From Gnetum montanum (Eukaryota > Streptophyta > Gnetopsida > Gnetales > Gnetaceae): DNA of 64,000 bases. Location: positions 475,571 through 539,570 of the forward strand of contig MNCI01030356.1 of the NCBI GenBank assembly GCA_015680685.1. Reading direction: 5' to 3'. Shown here piece after piece: positions 1 through 12,429 of this stretch. A model generated the notes under the pieces. The model was not told the DNA's origin and ran no database searches. It saw only the letters and a list, made by a program, of their open reading frames with translations. Position 1 is the first letter of the stretch. Every line of letters begins with the position of its first letter. Made by a program: the position numbers and the translations under genes.

Positions 1-3000
1 AGTCATAAATTTCTCCAATGCAGAAGACCTATAACAAAGTTGCTAAACGAACATGGTGAATAGACTCATATTCATATGAATACTTATATAAAAGATTTCA
101 TTAAGGACTTCAAGAAACTTAGAAATTATGCAAGGATTTTAAAATTGAAATATGAAGGTGCTTGAAATGTGAATGGTATGTCAATGGTATAATTAATTGA
201 GTTATTTTTATTAGTGTAATGGAAGTTTCTAGGCTAGGTGCATTCAAGAATTCTTATTTAAAATAAGTTACTTTTTCCTTTACCCTCAAATACAAATGGA
301 GGAGTGAATAAGAACATATATTTTAGTATTTCAAACTCTAACATTTATATGTATCAACTTTCCCTTGTTACAATAATAAAAGAGTTAAGATGGTTATTTT
401 GTTTTTATAATTTTTGTCAAACATAATCATATTAACTATATGTGCTAGGATGTACTTAAAGTCAAGTTGATAACATATTAAGGATTTATAAGTAAGAGGT
501 TTCTTACTTATAGTCATTGTTATGTTATGTTTTTCTTATGGATTTTTCTTAGCAGTCCTAGTTTCTCTAGAATTCCCTTATGCAAGATTCTAAATTAATT
601 TTAATTTCTTTAATTGATGTTGAAATTTATATAAGCAAAAATTTCTATCAATTCTTAGAATGCAAATTTAGAGACCAGGGGACAAACATCTATAGATTAT
701 GTCTAAGGTAATGAAATTTTTAAATTGATTCCTATGTATTTATCAAAATTTAAGGAAAATATTTATAGTAATGTATCATTGAAATTGTTGAGTAATCAAG
801 AAAAAACTAATGATGCCTTTTGCTACATGATCAAAACCTAGTGTCTTGGTACTTGACATAACCTCCCTTTGCTACTACTGCTACTCCATTTCTTTGAAGC
901 TCAAACAACATGATCCTCTCTTCCTTGTCTTCTCCTTTTGTGTATTCTCAACTTTCTCTTTTCTATAGCAATGAAGTGAAACAAAACACAGCTACAAAAA
1001 TGGAGAAAAAAAGGGCTTCTAATTTTCCATGGACATCATAGATACTACCTAGCCTCTATTGTATTTTATGCTATTATTAATGATGACAAAGTCATAAGAA
1101 ATGAACACGAAGAGTGATTCTTTGCAAAGTTTCTTGGTCAAATGTAGCGAATAGCCTGGATAATATAATTTGTCAAAATAACAGTGAAATTGTATGTTTT
1201 TGTTCGCATATGATTTGTTTGCGATGCAACATTCCCCTCACCTGCATTTCAAATAGCAATTGCATTGATTGCTTTGGTGCAAGCAACTACATCCAAGCAC
1301 ACATCAACTATGCATCCATGACTTCAAACATGATGGCTCTGACACTTATGCCAGACTTTAGGCATGTTAGTTACTAGTGGTGATATTTTGATGAAGGACC
1401 ACATAGTCGAGCACGTGGACGTAGTCAGTAAGGGGTCAATTGTTGTGCACTAGCGCATATGCAATGCATTGCACTTGTAGCAAATTATGCACCAAGTCCA
1501 CCATGATGAGCTTTGTGAAACAACCCATGCTGCTAAGGTTGAGGTTGTAGTAGTTGACAATCATGGTTGATGGATAGTGATGATGTTGGGTTGAACAGGC
1601 TGCAGTTCACCACCAACATGAACGTAGCCATGTCCTTGGCCTACATTCTTGTCTTGGCCAATAGCTCCTCCATGGCACTGAAAATGATTGTGTCTACCTA
1701 CTGCCACACCTTCGCCATGCAAGTGGCATATGCAGCACCACCTCCAGAAATGCTATGTTATTGCCAAGGCCAGAGCATTGTAGGATCTTATGCTAGAATC
1801 TTAGGCTATCCTCCATGAACATGCCCATCCAATGCAAGAAGTCCATGAAAAGCTACCTTTGACACAACTACATCAGTAGGGGGTTGTTGTCTTGTTGCAA
1901 TCATCTTCTCTCAAAATCTAGATCTTGGCTACAACTAGATTGTAGCATATTTTGCATTGATCTTGGTCCTGAAATGGACTTTGCCAAAGACAATACCACC
2001 ACTATGTTGCTCTATGGCACTATATTGGTAGTTATGACAGGCAATGATATTATCAAGTTTTTAGGATTGCTCTCCAAGACTATCCTGTGTGAAACTCATA
2101 GAGGAATTTTCCATTTCCAATGTTTAAAATTTTCCTTCTAGTATTTTTTTATTGAAATTAGAATTTTCCTTTTTATTTTTTGTGTCTAAAAAATACAATA
2201 GCCTCTTGGCCAAATTATTTTATTCCAAAATCCAAATAATTTTCAAAATAGCCAAATCCATGGTTATCAAAATTCCACAAAATTCTAGCAAAATCATGGT
2301 TATATCATGAGTAGTTCTAAGATATTCATAAAATGTTCATATCAAGTTGTGCAAAGTTCCAAAAATTTTAAAAATTCTCTAAGTGGTAGAAGCACAAATA
2401 GCAAAGGGGTCTTATGGAAAGAGAAGCCATCATAAAGTTATTTTGCTCTCATAATTTTTATCCATGATTTATCAATAACATATAACTACCAAATTAGTTT
2501 GCTCAAAAGTACTTGATTGATGTTAAGAAGTCAACATAATCTCCAACCTCTAACTTTTGTTGATTGACATAGTATATTCTAGCTAATTAAATGATATTCA
2601 TTATCCCCCCATAAGAAATTTTATTGTAATCTTTCCAAGGCCTAGATTATTATTACTAGGGCTTCAAAACATGAGAGTGAAAAAGAAGGTAGAACTTATA
2701 ATATAGATTGGATCAACTAGAGATGTCCCACTTGTGAAAAGAGCTTACCTTTTTAAGAAAATAACCTTTTTTTTTGTATTTTTTCTTAAAAATTGTCCCA
2801 TACAAAGGCTTTTCTTTCCCACAAAATATGGGAACTCCCAAGTAATTTATAGGTAGTTCATCTTTAGTGAATAATATTATATTACAAAACTATTATAATG
2901 CCTCTATCAATATACCAAAATTGAAGACTTTTCTTTTGTTAAATTGATACATGAAATAGAAGCCTTTGAAAAAAGTGTCCAAAATTATAACTATATTATC

Positions 3001-3248
3001 CAAATTTTCTCTTACCATGTAGGAATAAAGAAGTGTCATGTACAATTTATGAGTGTGTCATTCATGGGCATCCTAGTGCTAGCATAATTCCTTACAATTG
3101 ACTATTTACAAAGTATTTTCTTTAGATAGCCCTTAAATCTTCCATTTCCATCATAAACATAAAGGATGAAACTAGATCCATTTACCTTAGATCTTTCTAT
3201 GCTTAGAAATCACCTACACGTGCTCCATTGAGATAGCTTATTTTTTTA
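1..3248. other. Unassigned AT-rich DNA, no gene seen
   Basis: No reading frame here resembles a known protein. A less AT-rich patch at about 1110-2110 holds three short open frames of 83-87 codons, but they have no recognisable motif, no shared frame and low-complexity stretches rich in ATG and CCA. The rest is A/T-rich with scattered homopolymers. It is probably very old transposon debris, but no LTR, primer-binding site or domain could be anchored. Confidence 0.5.
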
Positions 3249-4423
3249 ATGTTTTGGAAATTGGAATTGTGGATTATTAAGGTTAGAAGGTGGGGATGAA
3301 TATGTTCCCCAAAATAAAATTCTTTGGGACAAAGCACACACACCAAATTTAACATGATTCACTAGCTTGGGTAGTCCACACTAGGAGGGTAGTTTGCAAG
3401 CACACCTCTGGACTTTGTCTCTCTCAAATATGGTTTGAAGGGTACCACATCATGTCCAAGGTCTAAGCTTCACTCTAGAGTGATTTGACGCTATGAATTC
3501 GATCAACCCCAAAAGATTCCAATAAGCTTATAATGTGGTTTTTAGGATTCCATAACCTTTACAATCTTGAGCTTTGCTTCAGAGTGTTATGGCGCTACAC
3601 CAACACTCAATCCTGTAGGATCTTGATAAGCTCAAGCAAGATTTCTTCTTGCAAGAAACACATCACCATAGGGAAACAAAAGAGAACAACAATTACAAGG
3701 GATGAATGCAACTTAGTTTGCTGATCTTTGCACTTTGAGGTACAACTCACTTTACAATAGAGAAAAGATAGTATAATGAGGAGTAACAATGATTACAATG
3801 ATTGTCAACTGATTACACAATAATAGTACAAAAGCTTGTAGTTTTTCCAATGAGAATGATGTCTTCTTATAGCTATTATGTTTCTAAATTCATCTTGGAA
3901 CTTGTGCAATGGCTAGTTAACGATCATGAAAGACATCTTCTTTGTGGTTAAGATGTCTTTCTGCCTCTAGCCTACAGTCTAGAAAGACATCTCTCTATAA
4001 TTGGCCTTCATTTTGGAAAGACATCTTTGTCTGATGAAACATGTCTACTATTTTGTAGAGACATCTTTGCTTGAACTACCTTTAATTCTATCAAGATGTT
4101 TACTATTTCTTAGAGACATATTTCTTTTCTTCCTTTGCATTTTGATTTCTTCATTCCTTGTTCATAATCTTACACTTCTGCATGTTCCAATGATGTTAAC
4201 TTTGCTTATAAGTTATTTGGTCTTTTGTCTGCATCCTTTGAATTATTGGATGTTCACTTAAGACCTTGTGGATGACCTTTTCCTTTGAGCTCACTAGTTC
4301 ATTTCTTGTCATCTCATTTTGGTTTTCCATGTGCTTTGTCCTACAAACACAACAACCACACAACCATACAAACAACCTTTGACGCCAATTTACTTAATGT
4401 TTTGACACACAAAAAGGTCAACA
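3249..4423 (-). repeat. Possible LTR of a Ty1/copia-like element
   Basis: Read on the minus strand, the bases at 4424-4437 form a purine-rich tract (AAAAAGGGGGATAT) directly followed by TGTTGACC at 4423-4416. This is the usual junction between a copia-type polypurine tract and the 5' end of its 3' LTR. The far end is inferred only from a TGTT at about 3249, which would read as AACA on the minus strand and give about 1.2 kb. No second copy of the LTR lies in the window, so the left edge is uncertain. Family and age cannot be told. Confidence 0.35.
3931..4124. repeat. Degenerate short repeats of an AGACATCTTTG motif
   Basis: The motif AGACATCT(TTG) or a close variant recurs near 3931, 3984, 4019, 4058 and 4114, spaced 35-55 bases apart. 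Inverted partners such as AAGATGTCTTT lie at about 3950 and AAGATGTTT at about 4093. Within a presumed LTR this may be a set of enhancer-like subrepeats. No function is shown. Confidence 0.5.
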
Positions 4424-6562
4424 ATATCCCCCTTTTTAGTGATGTTTAGAACTTAAGAAAATGGGTTAGTGATCATACAAATATAGTCCATACTCTCCTC
4501 CTTTTTGAATAGCAACAAAAAGGGGAAAGCACATTAAGCCTATCATAAAGAGATATCATAAAAGAACAACATTCCAATAGTATAACCTAGAAAAAAAAAT
4601 TTTCATTTGCTAAAAAGTAGCCATACCATAGTCTTGGAAGATATGCATTGTGCTTAATCTCTATTCAAATAAATCTCTAAGTAACATAAAGCATTTTGAA
4701 AGATATTGCTATCATGAATATTATCAATCATTTGCAATCCTTTAGAATAGAGATATGAGTACTTCTAGCTTTAGTGAAGTCCATATAAACAAGATATTCT
4801 TAAGTACTCAAGGAAAGATAAATTCATAGCATGCTAAAATACCATCAGGTGAAGAGATACAATCTTAAATATCAAATTTATATATTATCTTCAATTCATT
4901 AAGATCTGTCCTTTTTAGTTCAAAACAAGGTTAGAAAGAACAAGCCACAACTAATCCAAACATAGAAAAATAAGCCTTGTAATTAATGTCCAAGAGATAA
5001 TAAACTTGAATGCCAAAGATCAAAGATTGAGCATATAGAATTAGCTTGAATCAATGATCTCATTTAAAATTTATATCTTTAAGATTCTAAACACATCTCT
5101 TAGAACAATTTTCAAAGGGCAAAGAATGAGATAGGAGTTACCCTATATTGAAACCCAATATTTGAGGATTAAATAACTTGTCTTTTTCAACTAATAAATT
5201 CATAAGGTAGACCAATATGTCATGATTTCATTAGAACTTAACTCTTATGAAAACATCATGAAGGTAATTATATGGCAAGGAAGAAAGGATACACTTGTCA
5301 AAATAAATTCCCAAGAAGAAGAACAAATACCAAATAAAAAAAAGATGTTTAAACAGTAACCAAAAGATATCACGATGGTAAAATGTCTGTAACGCATCTT
5401 AACCAAGAGTTAATCCTATTTTTACCTTGGATACTATACCATACCCTTGTATGACATGAATCCTTGCTCATTTTGTGATATTTTGCTATTTGAGTGTGTC
5501 TTGGATGAAGTCTTCAAAGGCTTCCCCTACATTGGAAACTTCCAAGATGATGATGGATAATTAGGAATAGACACCCCCTACGCATGTGCAGCTCTTCTTG
5601 GGCATTTAAGATCAACTTGTAAACATTGTAAATCACCAAAGCACTACAACTGTAGGTCAACATTAAGATCAAATGTGGAGAATAAAGTAATATTGATGGA
5701 ATTTTTGGAGGCTTATCTTATCTCATAAATAGGAAAAATATCTCAAAGGATATGAGCTTAGAATAAGATCATGTAAGAGAGAAGGCAAGACAAAAAATTA
5801 ACTAAAATTATCACAAGATAGAGGCCCAAAGGAACTCAATACAAGTGCTAAACTACATATTTTCATAAAATCAATTGCTTCAAGCTCAAAATGAATATAA
5901 GAGATGCTTTAAATAATTATTCTAACAATTTTCTGCTCTAGAAAAGACACAAATAGTTTAGACTTCTCAAATCATATACCTATAAATTAACTAGTAAGCA
6001 ATGAGATGGAAACTTACCTTGACTTACCTTGCTTGCAGATGAGAAGAGAAGATTAATGGAGTTTGAGATGAGGTCCCATATCATGAAGTACCTCCTAATC
6101 CTTAGGTTCTCTTTCATTAAATAGTGTATGTGATGTGTCTATTTGTTTATGTTGTTTATGATAGAACCCTTGATTACTTATTACATCATTTTCAATTTCA
6201 ACTACTGGTTCCTACTCAATTTCCTTACCAAAGTCTTTTTGACAAGACCAAGTGTTAATCTTGTTTTGATCATCATGAGAATAGTTAAGGGTTTGCTTAC
6301 TACCATAATTTTTACACACAAATAATATTATCAAACCTAACTATGGTTGAGATTTAGCTTTCATGTGTGAATTTCTCCAAATTCTTTGGTTGTTCTTTAG
6401 GAGTCTCATCTTCTTGAATCTTTCTACAATCTTTATTAAAAAAGGTTAGATGTTGAATCTCAAATTTTATGTTTAAGATCTCTTTTTTCACTTCAGAGTG
6501 GATAGAATGTAGCTTAAAAATTACAAATTTCTTTACCTTCATAATCAAATAATGTAAAAGAA
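4424..6562 (-). other. Probable 3' internal remnant of the copia-like element, no clear domains
   Basis: This stretch would be the inner side of the polypurine tract at 4424-4437. Most of it is A/T-rich with no recognisable domain. At its right end, minus-strand frames between about 6560 and 6050 look weakly protein-like: they are rich in K, E, Q and N and contain one 72-codon open frame followed by a similar piece after a stop. They match no domain I know. Ty1/copia RT or RNase H signatures were looked for and not seen. The right edge is set by the start of the long LTR of element A. Confidence 0.25.
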
Positions 6563-6811
6563 TGCATCTCAAGTCAAAAGGTGGTTTGATAGAAAGGCTT
6601 TGAAAAGGATTTTCAAAATTAGTGATCTTATATTATTATGGAATATGAAGAAGCCAAATAAATTTTTAATTGTATGGACTAGTTCATTTCAGATCAAGAA
6701 GTAATTATTGAAAGACACATACAAGTTGTCCACATTAAGTGGAATGGAATTGTAGTTTTTGTATAATTTTTTACATATAAAGCATTACTTTGGGAAACCG
6801 CCAAAAAATTA
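6563..6811 (+). pseudogene. Integrase C-terminal end carried inside the 5' LTR of A
   Basis: The translated frame matches the C-terminal end of Ty3/gypsy integrase, with a DLVLLW-like motif and a terminal HIKHYF-type ending. It is the counterpart of 29061-29310, where the same bases form the end of A's own integrase. The copy here has at least two in-frame stops and no upstream coding sequence. It is therefore LTR-carried duplication and not part of a separate gene. If an unrecognised older element lay upstream, its 3' end could look the same, but the bases left of 6550 do not continue the integrase frame. Confidence 0.75.
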
Positions 6812-6906
6812 ATATATATATATGTTAAAAATATAGAGATGTATGTAACTATAGTAATATTGAGTATAGATAGTAGTAAGTAATAAATTTTTAAATATAA
6901 AATTTA

Positions 6907-6974
6907 ATATATATATATATATATATATATGCTTAGTAGTAATATATATAATAAATTATATATATATATATATA
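6907..6974. repeat. TA microsatellites in A's 5' LTR
   Basis: There are two runs of alternating A and T, at about 6907-6930 and 6957-6974. Similar runs of different length sit at 29310-29332 and 29408-29422 in the 3' LTR, so the tract was present in the parent LTR and has changed length since insertion. Confidence 0.9.
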
Positions 6975-7303
6975 ATATTTAATCATAACATATATATCTT
7001 GTACATATGTTTAGTTAAGCCTATATAATATTATAAAATATGTATACATTAGAGTATTAGTTTAAATATTCAGTTTAAAGTGTTAGTTTAAATATTAAGT
7101 TTATATTATCTCAAATTAATCATTACTTGTGATGTGTGTAAGTGGGATTAATGGTTTAGATAACTACTTAGTGGTAAATTAATTCTAACAACCAAATAGT
7201 GGAATTTGAATTGGCCAATCATATGATGATGAAAATATAATAAATTTTGGCTAAGTGGCAAAGTTGGTTAGTGTAATTGGTGGGAATTTCAAATTTACCT
7301 TAC

Positions 7304-7313
7304 ACTATATAAA
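7304..7313 (+). promoter_or_regulatory. TATA box of A's 5' LTR
   Basis: CTATATAAAG lies about 740 bases into the LTR and is conserved at 29764-29773 in the 3' LTR. It sits about 95 bases upstream of the ATG at 7403, so a transcript would start roughly 60-70 bases before that codon. This places U3 at about 0.77 kb and leaves an exceptionally long R plus U5 of about 3.7 kb. Confidence 0.65.
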
Positions 7314-7402
7314 GAGATGTGAATTACTTAGAAATACATCATTTCTCAATTCAATGCTTGAGTGAGAAAAGTAAGTAAATTCTTTAAGTGTGAGGTAGAA
7401 AG

Positions 7403-7911
7403 ATGGTTCCTGGAGAAACAATAACAAGAAGGCCTTTTATCTCATATGTTACGGGATGTTGCCCAGAGCATGTCTTGAGAGCTTATTATAAGCCAACTAC
7501 TCGTGGAGCATCTAGTGAAAGCCCTTTCTTACTTTGGCTTTTAGATGAATTTAGATTTCTCATTGGACTCTCTATACATTCCAATGTTTGGGGTAGCTTT
7601 CATCAATGCACCATTGAAGCTGAATATCAGGAGAGTCCAATAAAAATGATTCTTGGGGAGAGGCTTTCATGTCTCAAGAAAGAAAAAGAACTAGTTGGGA
7701 AGAACCTCAAAAATCAGTGGCCAAAGAGTTGGATGAGAAAGAGTCAAAGACATTTGTTGAAGATAAGGGTGAAGACCAAGTTGTGACTTCAACTAGGAAA
7801 GAACATGAAAGAAGAGCATTCATCACTATTGAAATTATACATGAGAGGATTTACAATATGAGAATTCCTAAAAGAGTTACTTTAACTATTTTCTTCCCAC
7901 CTATAGATTAG
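7403..7911 (+). pseudogene. LTR-embedded open frame, 5' copy, unknown function
   Basis: An ATG-started frame of 127 codons (7403-7786) overlaps a second frame (about 7630-7911) that continues the homology to the other LTR and ends at a shared TAG. The first part is rich in aromatic residues and cysteine (motifs such as RRPFISYV, GCCPE, SPFLLWL). The second is charged and glutamate/lysine-rich (EEPQK, KELDEKE). The 3' LTR copy at 29862-30373 preserves both parts in the same relative frames, with a 3-base in-frame indel at about 7564. I do not recognise the protein. It may be a leader ORF of the genomic RNA or a captured fragment. The frame change near 7630 suggests either a frameshift or two separate short proteins. 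Confidence 0.4.
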
Positions 7912-10900
7912 TTTGTATAAAGCTTTGTTTGTATAGTTTCTTGGTTTTAGTAGGAGTGAGGTTTTTATTCCGTCAAACCATAAGTTTGTTGGAAGTTTTC
8001 CTCAAAAAAGATTTTTTGTTTTCTATGTAAAAAAGAGGCGAAATGAGTTTCCAATAAAATTTATGTTTCTCAGCTAATGTGTAAAGAAGGGGGAGGGGGC
8101 AGGATGAGAAATGTTATCACACTTACACTATTTGATGAAGCAATTCTTTTTATGCTCATGATGAAGATTAAATTTTCCAATTTAATTTCTACTAGTGATT
8201 GGAAAATAACATACTAGCATATAAAGAGTTAGATTAGTTACTTAAGGAAAATATTATGAAGCATGATTAAATCATGAATAGTGTTGAGGATAAAATGAAT
8301 GGGAAGTATCTTCAAGATTGCACATTTTAGCCTTAAGTATTTATAATTTCAAGGTAGAAAACCAAAGGTGTAGATTATGGAATTTATGAAAGCTTAATTG
8401 CAAGCCAAAGTTTGTAAAATTGGTAGTTCTCCTATGTCAACATTATGGGATTTCACACTGGAATTCATGTGTGCAAACATCTTCGAATTGGTGGAGTGCA
8501 CAAGGTATTTTATGTTGCACAAGCCTATCAAATGTTTGATGATATTTCAACATTTTGAAAATGTTCTAGCCTTCAAGAAACATAGATAATATTGAAGATT
8601 CTTCCACTTAGGATTGTCTAAAAATGACATATTATTACTATAGTTAACAAAGTTACACATGTAATAATAATGGTTTTTAGGGAAAGATCAATCCAATATG
8701 ATCAAAGAAAAATAAAATAAATATAAAAATAGAAATGTTCAAAATCTTGATATTTGGTTAAAATTATGCACAAGCCCTGCAACTTGGAAGAAAAAGCTCT
8801 AAAAACTTAGGCTTCTATGTTAATAGATTGATGGATCAAAGTAAAAGAAAGAGGGGATGAAATTATACCAATGAGGTAGCTGTAGAACCATAGCAAAATT
8901 GGAAGAGAAAGGAATTCCAAGATAAGAAGTACCTTAGGGTAGCAAACAATAATAAATCTCTATTTCAATGACTATGGATTTATGTAGAGTATTTTATCTT
9001 TTATGGAAATCAAATTGTGATTAGGGTTTGGAGGGCTGTTGTTGCCATGATGATGTTGAAGATGACACAGATAAGAAAACCTCTTAGAACTAGCATCCTG
9101 AGTAGTTGAATGAAGATGCTTCATGATGAACTTGAAGATAGATGTGGAATGGAGGGCTTATTGTGGAAATGAAATTGAACACAAGGTGCAGCGGGAAGAC
9201 AACCACAAAGGTAGTGGAAGTGTGTAGATGGTGCCATTGCAAAAGTATCTTAGCCATTGGCAACATAGGCAGGCAATAATAATGTGACTCCTCCTACATC
9301 ATTGCCTACGGAAAACTCAACATGAAATTAGCCATGGATGCCAGAGGTGTCATTCTAAGACTCCACTAACAAAGGGCTTAGGAGCATCTATGGTTGCAAA
9401 ATAGAAACTACAATAGATGTGAAGTGAGGCAAGGAAAATGGTAGAACTACCTCTCAACATGAGATGAAGGCGACATGGTCTATGGCACAATGGCCATAAG
9501 ACTTGTACACTCTTCCAAACGATAACACATCAAACATAGACGTGTAAATGCACATGGCCTCAAAGATACATGACCTTCATAACAAATAATTTTTCTAAAA
9601 ATTATATTTGCAAAACTTTTAATATAAAAATGAGGTTAGGGTTTATTATTTAAGAATGAAATAATTTATGAATATTTGGTAAATTTAACTTTTTTTTGGG
9701 AAATTAAAATTTTCCATAGATAAATATTTCTCCTTGATATTTGTAATGAGACATTTGCCAACAATGGCTTAAATTTCTCATAGAAGTTACAACTTCTCAT
9801 GGGGTTTATGAATTAATTCCATAGATATTTGTGGATAACCTTAATATTTTATGATAATTGTAACTACCCAAAGACACTATAATAAGGCTTAAAGGGTAGA
9901 AATAAAAAAAAGGCCAAGGGAGGGGAAGGGGGAGAGGGGTGGTGGGGGCATGAGGAAGGGGATTTGGGAGAAGAAACTTGGAGAAATATTGAACATTTAT
10001 TGTAAAGCATGGCTTGATAAAGACATCAATTTAGCTACTTTGTTTTAATCTTGTGAGTTCATTTCTTCCCATTTTGTTTTAATTTTAGGACTTTCCTAGG
10101 TTGTTTTGATAGCTCTGTTTTTTCATAATATTCTACTTCTATTAAGGTTTGACATAAAAGAGCTTATGTTGTTGAAAAGCCTCCAGAGTAATTTAATACT
10201 CATATCTTAATGATATTTCTTGTTTTGAGCATAGAAAATCTAGGAAATTTTTTGATATTTTGAGATGACTAAAATAGCTTCATTATTTTAAAGTGTATTA
10301 CCTTACTATTTTAATTATGAAATTGTCAAATTTTTCTAAAGGCTTTGTTGAATGCAAATCTTGACAACTATTAACTAGTTAAAATAGAAGCTCATACTTT
10401 GTTGTTTATGCAACATTGTTAGTAGTGTAATAAGGTTATCTTTTAGGAATTTGCTTGTTGGGTTTAGAGGGTTTGGATAATTTGTAGTTAGATTGAATTA
10501 AAATAGCTTTATTGCAAAGTGTTTTCTCATGTCAATTTATTTTGCTTAAATGTTTGAGCTACCACACAAATTTTCTTTCTTTTCTTTTCTCTTTTTAATC
10601 CCATTGAATCTTGCTATATCTCTAGTTTTCTTATGGAATTTTATCTTTGGGGAAAATTAGGAGTAGATTGGCAGAATTGTGTTTAAATATTTTTGTAAAA
10701 TTTTATTTGTTGCAAGTAATGTACTATAGGAACTATATAGATTAAGTGATTTGACAAACTAGGAACCTTCAACAAATCACAATATTCGACAAAGTTAGTT
10801 GAATTTCTTTTATGATAGCCAATTACAGTTTCATACACAACCCAACCATTTCAACATTCACAACACAAACACATACTCATGTTTAGTTTGTTTCATAACC

Positions 10901-11057
10901 ATTGAGTCTATTTGGAGGCATCTAGGCCTTGTTGTTGCTAGAGACCAGCAAGCACCTAAACCTTGTTTGAAGAACACCTTCATTTCTTATGACTTGAGAG
11001 TCACAAGGTTAGAGGTTCCAAAATGTTGATGATCCCAAACAATCATCAACAATTCTT

Positions 11058-11077
11058 TTGGTGCTAAAAGGAGGGCA
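11058..11077 (+). promoter_or_regulatory. Primer-binding-like site of element A
   Basis: TTGGTGCTAAAAGGAGGGC begins seven bases after the LTR end. It starts TTGG, as expected for a site pairing with a tRNA 3' CCA end, but it does not match the common tRNA-iMet or tRNA-Asp versions well. The matching tRNA is unknown to me, and the site may have mutated. Confidence 0.45.
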
Positions 11078-11187
11078 AGAAAAATTGTTATTTAAGTTCA
11101 TTACATTCAAAGAGTTTTATTGTCCTAGCACACAAACAATTCTTTTGTTGTAAGGAGGACTTAAAAATTAGATACTATTTTGGATTC

Positions 11188-12429
11188 ATGATCAAACAAA
11201 TTGATAGTTTGGAAGATTTTAATGGTTCCAAAGAAATTCTTGATTATAAGATTGATTATTCATTAGAAGAAGAACAGAAGAAGGTTCTTGAGTTTGGAAC
11301 AAGTGGTGGAGTAAAGACCATAATGATAAGAAGATCATCTCTTTTGTCTAGTTTATTAGTCTATAAGAGAAGACCAAAGAAATACAAGAGTTCAACAATC
11401 AAAAGGAATTCTAATAGGATGGAAAATCCTTTGTAAAGATTTACACCATTAGGATTTCAAAACTACAATGATCTTCCTAAGGTAATTTACAAATATTTTC
11501 TTGAACCTTTTATTCTTGCAAAAGATTACTTAGCTGAAGAATACATGCACTTGTTTGAGTTAGCTTTAGCTCATGCAAATATTCAACATCAAGATCAAGC
11601 TTGTAGGGTTTTTTTTAGCAAATTTAAAGGATATGGCTTAAATTTGGTATTCAAAATTACCAAGAAATAGTATCATAGGTTGGGATTATATAAAGAGTCT
11701 TTTCTTGGCCCAATTTGGCAATCAATTGGATCAATGACAACTATACTGTGGGTTAGTACAAGCTAAGCAAGGATTCAAATAGTTAGTTAGAGATTTCAAT
11801 ATTAAGTTTCAATGAATTTGTGAGCTTTATCAAAGATAGTATAGACCATTAGGAAAAATTCTTAGAGATACTTATCTTAAGGCCGTGAATCCTAATATTT
11901 CAATTTGGTTAAGAAGAATTTCAAACTTGATAACACTGAATTACTACTTTAGTGAAGCTATGTAGTTAAAAAAATAGTTGAAATTGAATCATGAAGAGAT
12001 TATCATAACTCAAAAAAGGGAAGAGAAATTTATGATTCCTATGCAAGATTTTGCTTAACTTAAAGCATTACCAGGGCCATCCCATATTAAGATAGAACAA
12101 GAGTCTAAAAGTATAGAATCTGAAAAAGGATAGTTAATAAGAGACTTATCAAACAAAGTAGTGAAATTAGAAAAAGATTTGGCAGAAGTTAAAATCAAGG
12201 AAGAAAGAAAAAAAATAGAAAACATAAACATCAAGATACTAAGTTAATAGAAGATGAGAATGAAAATGATCTTGCGAAGTTTAACTTCCTTGATATTGAA
12301 TCATATAATGAGCTATCTAGTGTTCATTACACAAGAAAAATTTCTAACAATGAATTTAGTAATACTTCTTCTCTATCAAGTTCTGAAGAGGATATATCAT
12401 TAGATGAGGAGTGTAATAATAATGAATAA
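11188..12429 (+). pseudogene. Element A gag remnant
   Basis: The N-terminal part reads from the ATG at 11188 and continues after frameshifts through a capsid-like stretch at about 11500-11950. This shows the usual gag pattern: an aromatic WYSKLP-type segment, a tryptophan in the next helix (GWDYIKSLFLAQFG), then a FNIKFQ segment. From about 12130 to 12429 the sequence turns lysine- and glutamate-rich, then serine/acidic (SSLSSSEEDIS), typical of a gag-to-protease linker. No zinc knuckle could be seen. At least three frames are needed and many stops interrupt them, so it is non-functional. Confidence 0.65.

Larger units (their letters stand above)
6563..11051 (+). repeat. 5' LTR of element A (about 4.49 kb)
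   Basis: It aligns along its whole length to 29061-33508, with frequent substitutions and small indels (by eye roughly one base in eight to ten). It contains, in order: the last ~80 codons of an integrase frame (6563-6810), TA-rich microsatellites (6907-6930, 6957-6974), a TATA box at 7304-7313, an open frame starting at 7403, long A/T-rich filler, a less AT-rich patch (about 9000-9560) and a purine/G-rich stretch (9900-9970). Its 3' end abuts a primer-binding-like site at 11058. Confidence 0.85.

Noticed and set aside
1114-2141. Three open frames in a less AT-rich patch, considered as a host gene
   Set aside because: Different frames, no conserved motif, no splice-site pattern linking them, and residue content dominated by Met, Ser, Cys and Ala from simple codon repeats.
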